The translations under genes were made by a program, and so were the position numbers. DNA of 64,000 nt, from NCBI GenBank assembly GCA_002707495.1, contig PAMZ01000021.1, positions 62,001 through 126,000 on the forward strand. Reading direction: 5' to 3'. Positions 32,122-39,587 of the stretch are shown here, in pieces (positions within the stretch are counted from its first letter, which is position 1; each line of letters starts with the position of its first letter). The DNA is from Halobacteriovoraceae bacterium. GTDB taxonomy: Bacteria; Bdellovibrionota; Bacteriovoracia; Bacteriovoracales; Bacteriovoracaceae. The notes below the pieces were generated by a model. That model made no database searches and was not told the origin of the DNA. It saw nothing but the letters and a program-made list of their open reading frames with translations.

Positions 32122-33936
32122 ATTAAATCTTTCTACTATATTGAAAGTAATGGGAAAATGGAGGAGCTCTCCATCTCGGATCTTTATACAGCTATCGACA
32201 AAAGAAAGCTGTGGGGCAACTCTTATGTCTTTGATCCTAACGAGATGAAGTGGGTCACTCTTAACGAAATTACCCTCTTCAAAAAATTAGGTATGAGTTT
32301 TAAGAATTCGACAGAAGATTTCAAGAAACCAAAACGAATTCCTGCTGCCCAACAATCAAAGAATATTGACCCAGAAACGAATCTTAAAGAGATGGAAACT
32401 CATTATCTCGAGGACTATATCTCTGTGTTCCAAACACAAATCGACAAGCTGCTTGAAAACAATCTAAAACTAGTTGATGAGAATATCGCGTTCCAAGTTA
32501 AAAACTCCGAGAATAAAGCTGAATTTGAAATATTAAAATTTCAAAATAAGCTCGAGGTTCAAAAATTAACCCATGAATGTGAAAGTCTTAGAAATGATCT
32601 GAAAGATCATATCAAATTAGTAGAGGATCAGAGAAAAGAGATCAGAAAACTTCGAGCAGATTATCAAGCAAAACAAGAAGAACAACACAATCAGTTAACC
32701 GAGCTATTTTCAGCGCAATCGGAGTTGATGGAGAAGAATAATAATCTAAGCGAACAATATCAAACGAAAAATAAGAATTTGGAAATAATTCAAGAAGAGT
32801 TGGAAAACTCTAAGAAAAAATCAAAGTCTATCATTGAGACTTGGAAAGAGAAGTATAGAAAGGACTTCAAAGCTCTAAAAAACGAGTGGGAAAAAGAGCG
32901 AAAAAGTATGACTTCTCAAATGGAGTCAATGCAATCCAAATTTCAAGCTGAAGTGAAAGAACTTGAAATGCAATTGGAAATTGAAAAGCATAAAAATAAG
33001 GGAAAATCAGCGGATATTGATACATCCCACTTAGAATCAATCATTCAAGAAAAAGATAAAAAAATCAAAGAACTTCAAAGCAAACAGAAACTCATTGCAA
33101 CTAAATACAAAGAAGATTTCACAAAAGCGCAAAAAACATTTGAGTCTTATCAAAATGTCATACATAAACAAAAACAAAAAGAGCAGGACCTTAGCACCAA
33201 TGTGATTCAATTGAATAATAATCTAGAACAAGTTAAAGGTGATCTAGAAGTTGAGAGGAGCAAGGCAAATAGGCTTGAACTTCTTATGAACCAACAAGAA
33301 AGTCTCAATGAAATAGCTGATGAAAAAGTGAAAGTTCAAGATGAATTCGTCGCCTTTAAAGAGCTAGGGAAACTTTTTGAGATATCCAATGCTAAGCACT
33401 GGGAAATTAGAGCTGATATTTATAAAAATATGAAATTCACCTTAAAGCAGATGCGAGAGATGATCAATCAAGGTGAATTAGATGAAGAAAGTTTTGTCAG
33501 GCGTGAAGGGAAGTGGTGGAAAAAAGCGAAAGAAGTTCATGAGCTTTTTCTCGAGTTGAGAGAGCGTGAAGAAAACGGAGAAACGCAATATTATATTGAG
33601 CGTCAGAGCCTTAGAGTTCCTTGTGGAGATAAAGTAGAAATTGAGACACCAAATGCTAAATTCACAGGTGTTTGTATTAATATTTCAACAGGTGGGAGTC
33701 TTATTCAGGTAGCTGATATGAACACATATTCTTTTAAAAAAGGTGATGAAGTCACAATTGCTTTTGTAAGTGAATCGCTTCTTTTTGAATTTGAAATTGT
33801 GGGAACTATCAGGAATGTAGATCCTACGGATAAAACTCTGGGCTTACAATTTGACGGGATCTCCGACGAAGAATTTGATACAATAGCTTTTTATATAGAT
33901 GGATTTGCTGATAAACTTGAAGAAGAAGCTGCTTAA
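32122..33936 (+). CDS. GYF_2 - coiled coil - GYF_2-like - PilZ protein, probable ATT start
   Basis: About 605 residues from ATT 32122. An N-terminal GYF_2-type domain (FYYIESNGK... WVTLNEI) is followed by a long coiled coil (~75-415), a second GYF-like module (LKQMREMINQGELDEES...WWKKA, ~430-475) and a PilZ domain (~490-605). PilZ motifs RQSLR (RxxxR) and NISTGG (NxSxxG) are intact, so c-di-GMP binding is likely. ATG 32158 would cut into the first GYF domain. ATT has GGGGG six bases upstream and follows an in-frame stop by two codons. Confidence 0.82.
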   Translation: MKSFYYIESNGKMEELSISDLYTAIDKRKLWGNSYVFDPNEMKWVTLNEITLFKKLGMSFKNSTEDFKKPKRIPAAQQSKNIDPETNLKEMETHYLEDYISVFQTQIDKLLENNLKLVDENIAFQVKNSENKAEFEILKFQNKLEVQKLTHECESLRNDLKDHIKLVEDQRKEIRKLRADYQAKQEEQHNQLTELFSAQSELMEKNNNLSEQYQTKNKNLEIIQEELENSKKKSKSIIETWKEKYRKDFKALKNEWEKERKSMTSQMESMQSKFQAEVKELEMQLEIEKHKNKGKSADIDTSHLESIIQEKDKKIKELQSKQKLIATKYKEDFTKAQKTFESYQNVIHKQKQKEQDLSTNVIQLNNNLEQVKGDLEVERSKANRLELLMNQQESLNEIADEKVKVQDEFVAFKELGKLFEISNAKHWEIRADIYKNMKFTLKQMREMINQGELDEESFVRREGKWWKKAKEVHELFLELREREENGETQYYIERQSLRVPCGDKVEIETPNAKFTGVCINISTGGSLIQVADMNTYSFKKGDEVTIAFVSESLLFEFEIVGTIRNVDPTDKTLGLQFDGISDEEFDTIAFYIDGFADKLEEEAA

Positions 33937-33939
33937 AGA

Positions 33940-34344
33940 ATGAAATATTATATAAATGAGGATGGGAATACCGTCTTTACGAGCCAATATCATCGCGCTA
34001 AAAATAGTTGTTGCCACAGCAATTGTCTACATTGTCCCTATGGAACGACTTTGAAGAATTTGGGTGTAAAAATCCATTCCTATGATGAAACAAACAAACA
34101 AGAAATCGAGAAGCTCTACGATCAACTCTATCATATAAAAGATAATTTTACTGCCAGTCTTATAGGGGATGCCTTTGGGAAGACTGCATCACAACCAGAT
34201 GCCTCAGAGCTATCCTTATTAACTCTTAAAGATATTCCTTGCGGTCTCATTGAAATTAAGAATAAAGAAATCAGAAGTTTTAAGCTCCTTGAGCATTTTG
34301 GTGACCAAGGTATCAATGAGACCTACCTAAACTCTATACTATAG
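33940..34344 (+). CDS. Small protein with DUF5522-like Cys cluster
   Basis: 134 residues, cytosolic. An N-terminal FTSQYHRAKNSCCHSNCLHCPYG segment (residues ~13-35) has four closely spaced cysteines resembling the CC..xC.HCPY signature of DUF5522, likely a metal or Fe-S site. The remaining ~100 residues are unassigned. It lies three bases behind the PilZ-protein gene and is probably cotranscribed. The 3' end overlaps the opposite gene by 22 bases. Confidence 0.75.
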   Translation: MKYYINEDGNTVFTSQYHRAKNSCCHSNCLHCPYGTTLKNLGVKIHSYDETNKQEIEKLYDQLYHIKDNFTASLIGDAFGKTASQPDASELSLLTLKDIPCGLIEIKNKEIRSFKLLEHFGDQGINETYLNSIL

Positions 34345-34673
34345 TTTTCTATTATTGAACTTATAACGATTAGGCTTAGGATCATTAGAGCTGTCATAAA
34401 GTTAAAACCAATCTTACGATCTTTTAGGCTACCTCCTAAGAAGTAAATAAAAGCTAGCCCATAAGCAATTAAATAATACTCTCTGTCCAAGGGATGTTGA
34501 AAATAGATCAATACGATAGGAATATTTAAAAATACAAAAAATGTTAGCGGCTGAATAAATCTCAAACTTTGCATCCAGGGACCTTTGAAAGGCCCAAAGT
34601 CCAAAGGGAATTGGAACATAATTAAGCTTAAAGCAGAGACAAAGGCAAAATGTATAAGGAGTAAAAAAGCCAT
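34323..34673 (-). CDS. Small multi-pass membrane protein
   Basis: 116 residues with about four hydrophobic helices and few charges. No family recognised. The start is supported by TACAAT six bases before the ATG. It overlaps the upstream neighbour tail-to-tail by 22 bases. Confidence 0.7.
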   Translation of the reverse strand: MAFLLLIHFAFVSALSLIMFQFPLDFGPFKGPWMQSLRFIQPLTFFVFLNIPIVLIYFQHPLDREYYLIAYGLAFIYFLGGSLKDRKIGFNFMTALMILSLIVISSIIENYSIEFR

Positions 34674-34679
34674 GACACT

Positions 34680-34685
34680 ATTGTA
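34680..34685 (-). promoter_or_regulatory. -10 box, leaderless start
   Basis: Minus-strand TACAAT ends six bases before ATG 34673. No Shine-Dalgarno and no clear -35. Confidence 0.5.
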
Positions 34686-34736
34686 GGCGAAATACCCTCT
34701 TTTATGTTATGTTTTCGGCCAAATTGAGGGGATTTT

Positions 34737-35579
34737 ATGCAAATATACTTATTAATATTTCTGGCCACAATGTCTTGCTTGGTAACTTTGGTGAGCTGTG
34801 AAGAAAAATTTAGCCAATTAAAAACACATAATTTCAACTCAACCCTTACTTTATCTCTCAAATCTATATTTGGAGCTTTGGATGAAGCTGTAAGTGAGGA
34901 CGCAAATTTATTTGGCAAATGTTCTGGCAGGGTGACAGATCAAAATTGTGTTGGGTTCCAAAAATCGATTAAGTACAAAAACTGTGAAATCAATAATGTA
35001 AGTCTTACGGGAATGGTTGAGTTAGATTATAACCAAGAAGGATGTCAGTTTGATGGGACAAACCAAACGGTAAGACGAAGTCTTGATGTAAAGCAGAAAT
35101 TAAAAAACGGAAAAACTATTGAATCAAATAGCATGGCCAAAACGACTTATAGTGGTGAATTGTTAATGGGTGGAGAGCGCATCCAAAGAATGCAAGCGAG
35201 TTGGTGGTACGAAAACCTTGGTAAAGAAATTATAGCTAGATCGAAAGAAGGTAAGTTGGTATTAAGCCTTTTGTTAAAAACCAGTGATCCCATCGTGATT
35301 ACCCAGGGTCTAGAGCGAGGAGCTCGAAAAATACAAAGTGGCTCTTGGAAAGTTTATAATAATTTAGAGAAATTTACCTTAAAACTAACTCCTAAAAATC
35401 TCACTTTCAAAACTGAGTGCTGTCATCCTGTTGCAGGAGAGATTGAAATTGAGTTGAATTCAGGTCAAAAAGACCAGTTCGTTGATAAGTCTAAGTTGCA
35501 ATATATTGGATGTGCTAAAGCTAGGCTGTTAAAACAGGGTAAAGAAACAGAATTAAGTCTTAAAGCTTGCCTACTTTAA
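34737..35579 (+). CDS. Lipoprotein of unknown function
   Basis: 280 residues with a lipobox (TLVSC, cysteine near residue 21). The mature part is beta-rich, with seven or more cysteines (KCSGRVTDQNC, KNCEI, ECCHP, GCAKAR, KACLL). GAGGGG lies seven bases before the ATG. The family is not recognised; location in the outer or inner membrane facing the periplasm is expected. The gene ends six bases from the converging gene. Confidence 0.75.
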   Translation: MQIYLLIFLATMSCLVTLVSCEEKFSQLKTHNFNSTLTLSLKSIFGALDEAVSEDANLFGKCSGRVTDQNCVGFQKSIKYKNCEINNVSLTGMVELDYNQEGCQFDGTNQTVRRSLDVKQKLKNGKTIESNSMAKTTYSGELLMGGERIQRMQASWWYENLGKEIIARSKEGKLVLSLLLKTSDPIVITQGLERGARKIQSGSWKVYNNLEKFTLKLTPKNLTFKTECCHPVAGEIEIELNSGQKDQFVDKSKLQYIGCAKARLLKQGKETELSLKACLL

Positions 35580-35585
35580 AATGAT

Positions 35586-35861
35586 TTATGCCGATTGAAA
35601 TAGCTCCGGTTCTGCAACAAGTATTTCTGGTAGGCTACCTGTTTTTAGAAATTCTGCTTCAATTTGAGTCAGTCTAATAGGTGGATACTTGTGGTCTAAC
35701 AGGGCTTCGATAAATTCGTTTTCTTGCTGGCAGGCATTAGCTATTCTCATGGTTAACTCAATAGTCATCACTCTGTTTTGGTCTTCAATAAGCTTGGTGA
35801 CCGATGAGCCTTCGATATTCTTTACCAAGGTGTAGACTCTAGAAAGTGATGCAATACTCAT
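35586..35861 (-). CDS. Small cytosolic protein of unknown function
   Basis: 91 residues, acidic and helical, without signal peptide. AAGGGAG precedes the ATG. No motif recognised. Confidence 0.65.
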   Translation of the reverse strand: MSIASLSRVYTLVKNIEGSSVTKLIEDQNRVMTIELTMRIANACQQENEFIEALLDHKYPPIRLTQIEAEFLKTGSLPEILVAEPELFQSA

Positions 35862-36020
35862 TTGGGCTCCCTTAATTTAGTTTTGATTATCTTAATAGAG
35901 CTTAAGGCTGACTTTAGTAAAATTTGTAAGAAGCCTTAAGTAATCGATTTTGTGAAAAATAAATTTTAGTTATTTCAAAAGAATATATTTAATCTAGGGA
36001 TTTTTGGCGAGTATTTGGGG

Positions 36021-36044
36021 CAGGGTCTCCAAAATGAGACCCTG
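36021..36044 (-). terminator. Perfect 9-bp inverted repeat after the transglutaminase-like gene
   Basis: CAGGGTCTC (36021-36029) and GAGACCCTG (36036-36044) with a 6-base loop. It lies 12 bases beyond the stop of the minus-strand gene. No T run follows on that strand, so it may be a factor-dependent end or mRNA stabiliser. Confidence 0.45.
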
Positions 36045-36055
36045 ATTGATTTAAT

Positions 36056-37588
36056 TTATTGCCTTGAAAAATCGAGTAACTTTTCCGCTATCTTAAAGAT
36101 GACCTCAGGCTGTGGTCTAAAAGGAAAGAAACCATTTGAATCTGGATCACTGGCATAATCCAAATTTGTTTGATAACTAGCATTGATTGCAGCTTGCGCC
36201 CAGGCAGCTGGAATTGGCTGTGTGGGAGAAGACCAGTTTCCTGTTGCTTCTGACTCTAGATAAGCTTGAGCACGCATTCCTTTTGGTGCATACCAAAGGA
36301 AATCTGGCTTATGTCCTACAGTTTCAACTGTTCTCGTTCTGGTTCGTCTTGGTCCAACACGAGACTCTCTTATATCATTGACCCACTCACCACCAACAAT
36401 ATTTCCTGAGGCATCTAATTCTAAGTCATAGTCAAAGGTTCTTTTTTTGTATTTTTGAATATCAACATCTGTAGCGATCTTTTTCCCAAAATACCTGTAG
36501 TCAACGAAAGTCATTTCAATTTCAACACCGATTATATACCGAGCCCTTGGGCTTCTGAATGCTCTTCTGCTGTCGTCAAAACTTCCTACTTCGGCCATAG
36601 CTCCACGGTAGGTATTGTAAAAGTTCTGGTTTGATGGATTGAAGTATTTTATTTTAAATCCAGCAGTCGGGTGATTATTTACTTTATCATTATGATCGAT
36701 ATCTACGACCATGGCCTGATTATGTCTTCCCATTAAATTGAGAATGGCAAGGTGATAGAAGGCGGAGTTCACGTCTTCGCAATTGGATATATCATCATTA
36801 AAGTCTGTATCTGTAATTCTAACTCTTCCCCCATTGTCGCGATCAACCCTAGGGTTACTATTTCGACAAGAATTACCAATCATAGGCATGATAGTAGATT
36901 TATTCCAATCATCTGGATTACTAGAAGTTTGAATTCTATTATCCACGGCAAAAGCTCTCGTACTATTAGCGTAGGCTACAGTTAAAAGACTTTTAATATC
37001 ATTTGCATAAAAAGGGATCCTATAGCGACCATCTACAGAAGTTAGGTAGACCGTTTTTCTGGGAGCAGGCTGCGCTACTGAAGCAGGTGCCCATCCGTGA
37101 CACATCCCTGTCCATTGTGTGAGTTTCCCAAATTGATTATTTAAATAATCGGCCATAGAAAAAAGTCGATAAGAAAAGGATGTTTCATTTCGAAAGTTTC
37201 CAATGAGTAGATCGTATTTATCAGCTGTAGAGAGCTCTGCAATAACCTCCGGTGTAAGTGTTATCTGACCAGATTGAAAATCTGCATAATCATCAAAATA
37301 TTCATCACGATTACTATCATAGCTAAATTCACCGGATAGAAATGAGAGGAGATTTCCACTCTTTTGGTGATAATTATTGGCGGCATAACCTCGGTTAGCT
37401 GGAAGAAAAGATGAAGTCCATGGTGGATTGGCCATTTCAAACTCGGTAAGTCCCATAGCTTCAAGTCGGTGGATATTGCTTTCTACTGATAAGCCACGAC
37501 TGAACTTTCTTACGTCATCTAGGTTAAGAGGAGCTGCTGTGGCGGCGAGACTTCCTGCCAAGGCAATAAGTGCGATTGATTTTTTCAT
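36056..37588 (-). CDS. Exported transglutaminase-elicitor-like protein
   Basis: 510 residues with a signal peptide ending TAAAPL. The central motif WTGMCHGWAPASV (Cys163) matches the transglutaminase-elicitor family (PF16683 type); a histidine in NRHNQAMVVDIDH and IDH segments ~140 residues later could be the partner. Relatives cross-link proteins through Gln-Lys bonds. It is probably secreted. GGAAGG before ATG 37588 sets the start; a longer frame to 37648 lacks a signal peptide. Confidence 0.78.
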   Translation of the reverse strand: MKKSIALIALAGSLAATAAPLNLDDVRKFSRGLSVESNIHRLEAMGLTEFEMANPPWTSSFLPANRGYAANNYHQKSGNLLSFLSGEFSYDSNRDEYFDDYADFQSGQITLTPEVIAELSTADKYDLLIGNFRNETSFSYRLFSMADYLNNQFGKLTQWTGMCHGWAPASVAQPAPRKTVYLTSVDGRYRIPFYANDIKSLLTVAYANSTRAFAVDNRIQTSSNPDDWNKSTIMPMIGNSCRNSNPRVDRDNGGRVRITDTDFNDDISNCEDVNSAFYHLAILNLMGRHNQAMVVDIDHNDKVNNHPTAGFKIKYFNPSNQNFYNTYRGAMAEVGSFDDSRRAFRSPRARYIIGVEIEMTFVDYRYFGKKIATDVDIQKYKKRTFDYDLELDASGNIVGGEWVNDIRESRVGPRRTRTRTVETVGHKPDFLWYAPKGMRAQAYLESEATGNWSSPTQPIPAAWAQAAINASYQTNLDYASDPDSNGFFPFRPQPEVIFKIAEKLLDFSRQ

Positions 37589-37665
37589 AATAACCTTCCA
37601 AAATTGAGATTGTAATGCGGGGCAGTGTAGCAAGTTTTTACACTCCAAGGGGAGAATTTGAAAAT

Positions 37666-37695
37666 TTTACAGCCTAGAATCGACCCAGCTATAAT
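37666..37695 (+). promoter_or_regulatory. Promoter of the MazE-like/tpm/ppk2 operon
   Basis: TTTACA (37666-37671), an 18-base spacer and TATAAT (37690-37695). The transcript would begin near 37702, right at the AGGAG Shine-Dalgarno of the TTG-started first gene. Confidence 0.7.
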
Positions 37696-37715
37696 AACCC
37701 ATCAGGAGATATTCT

Positions 37716-37955
37716 TTGCGGCTTAAATTGGAGCAAATGGGTAATTTTTATGGGTTTTTTATCCCCAAAAGTATTTTGGAAGAGCTTTCTTTCACGCCCA
37801 GTGATGACTATCAACTCATGGTGGAGGCAGGGCAAGTGATTATTGCCAAGGAGGGAGGTCTCCAAGGTATAGAGCCTATTGATTTTGCAGATGAAGAGTT
37901 AGATGCCTGGAGTTCAATCTTGGACGAGCCAAGCAGTGGTGAAGGAGAGGCTTAG
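37716..37955 (+). CDS. MazE/AbrB (SpoVT-AbrB fold) protein without a toxin partner
   Basis: 79 residues. MRLKLEQMGNFYGFFIPKS followed by ILEEL and VIIAKEGG fits the swapped-hairpin AbrB/MazE DNA-binding fold; the acidic tail (FADEELDAWSS) is like a toxin-binding tail. No toxin gene is adjacent; a methyltransferase gene follows with one base of overlap. It may be an orphan antitoxin or an autoregulator of the operon. The start is TTG with AGGAG seven bases upstream. Confidence 0.72.
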   Translation: MRLKLEQMGNFYGFFIPKSILEELSFTPSDDYQLMVEAGQVIIAKEGGLQGIEPIDFADEELDAWSSILDEPSSGEGEA

Positions 37956-38596
37956 TGAAAGAAGAGTTTTGGATGGAAAAATGGAACCGTGAGGATATAG
38001 GCTTTCATCAGCAGGCTCCAAACTCGTATTTACAAGAGTTTGGGACCCAGTTCTTTGAAGCCGGGAAAACTGTGCTTGTTCCTCTTTGTGGAGCCTCTAT
38101 TGATATGAAATGGTTGAAAGATCAAGGTTTAAATATTGTAGGCGTTGAGCTTTCTGAAAAGGCGACTCAATGGTTTTTCGAAACTCATAATCTAGAGCTA
38201 AAAATAACTGAACTAGATGGCTTTAAAATTTATGAAAGCGAAAACATAAAGATATATACAGGAGATATTTTTACCTTCAAAGATTGGGATAATATTGATT
38301 ACGTCTATGATCGCGCCAGTATCGTAGCTCTGCCAAAAGATATGCGTGAGCAATATGTGAGCCTTATTAATAAGAATCTCTCACATACTTCAATTTTTAT
38401 GATTAGCTTTTCTTTCGACAATGAAGAACTTGGTCCTCCCTTCTCTGTAGACTCCGAAAAAATTAAAAGATATTTCTCCGACCTATTTGAAATCGAAAGG
38501 GTTAAAGAAGTGAGGACCGAAAACCCTCCCATACATGGAGGAGTATTGCCTTATATCAAAGACAGTTTATATTTTCTAAATCCAAAGGTGAAATGA
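37955..38596 (+). CDS. tpm: Thiopurine S-methyltransferase family (Tpm)
   Basis: 213 residues, normal for bacterial Tpm (~218). The start MEKWNREDIGFHQQAPN is typical, as are VLVPLCGASIDMKWL (SAM loop) and VYDRASIVALP. Bacterial Tpm methylates selenium, tellurium or thiol compounds for detoxification. The GTG start overlaps the previous stop (TAGTG) and has AGGAGAG before it. Middle gene of the MazE-like/tpm/ppk2 run. Confidence 0.92.
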   Translation: MKEEFWMEKWNREDIGFHQQAPNSYLQEFGTQFFEAGKTVLVPLCGASIDMKWLKDQGLNIVGVELSEKATQWFFETHNLELKITELDGFKIYESENIKIYTGDIFTFKDWDNIDYVYDRASIVALPKDMREQYVSLINKNLSHTSIFMISFSFDNEELGPPFSVDSEKIKRYFSDLFEIERVKEVRTENPPIHGGVLPYIKDSLYFLNPKVK

Positions 38597-38599
38597 GCT

Positions 38600-39538
38600 A
38601 TGGTGGAGTTAAATGAGCTTCAAAAACAAGCTAAAGATGGTTTTGATGCTCTAGCTGATTTTATGTTAGAGAATCTTCCTGTAAAGCCGGAGCTGATTAA
38701 AAAAATTAAAGAGTCCGATCCGCAAAACTTGATAGGTGAGCATTACCCCTATGAGGAAAAAATCCCTAAAAGAAAATACGAAGAAGAGAAATATCAACTG
38801 CAGATCGAATTGGTTAAGTGGCAAAAGCATATAAAAAGAGAAGGACTTAAACATTCTATTATCTTTGAAGGTCGAGATGCCGCAGGAAAGGGTGGGACTA
38901 TTAAAAGATTTTTAGAACATCTAAATCCCCGAGGAGCCAGAGTCGTAGCACTTTTAAAGCCTTCAGAAAGAGAAGCTGGACAATGGTACTTTCAGCGTTA
39001 TGTTCAAAACCTTCCCACGGCTGGTGAGATAAGTTTTTTTGATCGATCTTGGTATAATCGAGCTGGTGTAGAGCGGGTGATGGGTTTTTGTACTGAAGAG
39101 CAATATCAGGTTTTTGTAGAGCAATGCCCTATGTTTGAAAAGATGCTATTAAGTTCAAATATTCATCTGGATAAATTTTGGTTCTCTGTCAGTCAAGAGG
39201 AACAATTAAGGCGCTTCATTCAAAGACTCTTAGATCCTTTAAAGCAGTGGAAGTTGAGTCCTATGGATATTGAGAGTTTAGGGCGCTGGGATGATTACAC
39301 AGATGCTAAAGAATATATGTTTCATCATACAGATAAAAAGGCATCTCCATGGATCGTCATAAGATCAGATGATAAAAGGCGCGCTCGGTTAAATGCGATG
39401 AGATATATACTGGCAAAATATGACTACTTGGATAAAGATGAGTCTGTTATTGAAAAACCAGATCCTAAAATATTAGGATCCGCCTTGGATATTTATGAAG
39501 CAGGTGAATTAGAACATAGAGAGCTTTTAAACTCATAA
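38600..39538 (+). CDS. ppk2: Polyphosphate kinase 2
   Basis: 312 residues, single PPK2 domain. Walker A GRDAAGKGG, followed by RVVALLKPSERE, the lid region FFDRSWYNRAGVERVMGFC and SPMDIESLGRWDDYT with SPWIVIRSDDKRRAR, all standard. PPK2 moves phosphate between polyphosphate and nucleotides, mostly making NTP from polyP. Cytosolic. It is the second polyP enzyme of the window, besides the VTC polymerase. It follows tpm by three bases and ends in a strong terminator. Confidence 0.96.
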   Translation: MVELNELQKQAKDGFDALADFMLENLPVKPELIKKIKESDPQNLIGEHYPYEEKIPKRKYEEEKYQLQIELVKWQKHIKREGLKHSIIFEGRDAAGKGGTIKRFLEHLNPRGARVVALLKPSEREAGQWYFQRYVQNLPTAGEISFFDRSWYNRAGVERVMGFCTEEQYQVFVEQCPMFEKMLLSSNIHLDKFWFSVSQEEQLRRFIQRLLDPLKQWKLSPMDIESLGRWDDYTDAKEYMFHHTDKKASPWIVIRSDDKRRARLNAMRYILAKYDYLDKDESVIEKPDPKILGSALDIYEAGELEHRELLNS

Positions 39539-39565
39539 AAAAGGCCTGCATTTCGCAGGCCTTTT
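39539..39565. terminator. Bidirectional rho-independent terminator
   Basis: AAAAGGCCTGC (39539-39549) and GCAGGCCTTTT (39555-39565) form an 11-bp stem with a 5-base loop. It serves ppk2 on the plus strand and the coiled-coil gene on the minus strand, with A and T runs on both sides. Confidence 0.9.
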
Positions 39566-39587
39566 CTATTCAATAATTTCTTGAATC

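Noticed and set aside
37716-37955. Complete toxin-antitoxin module
   Set aside because: Only the MazE-like half is present; the following gene is a clear Tpm methyltransferase, not a toxin.
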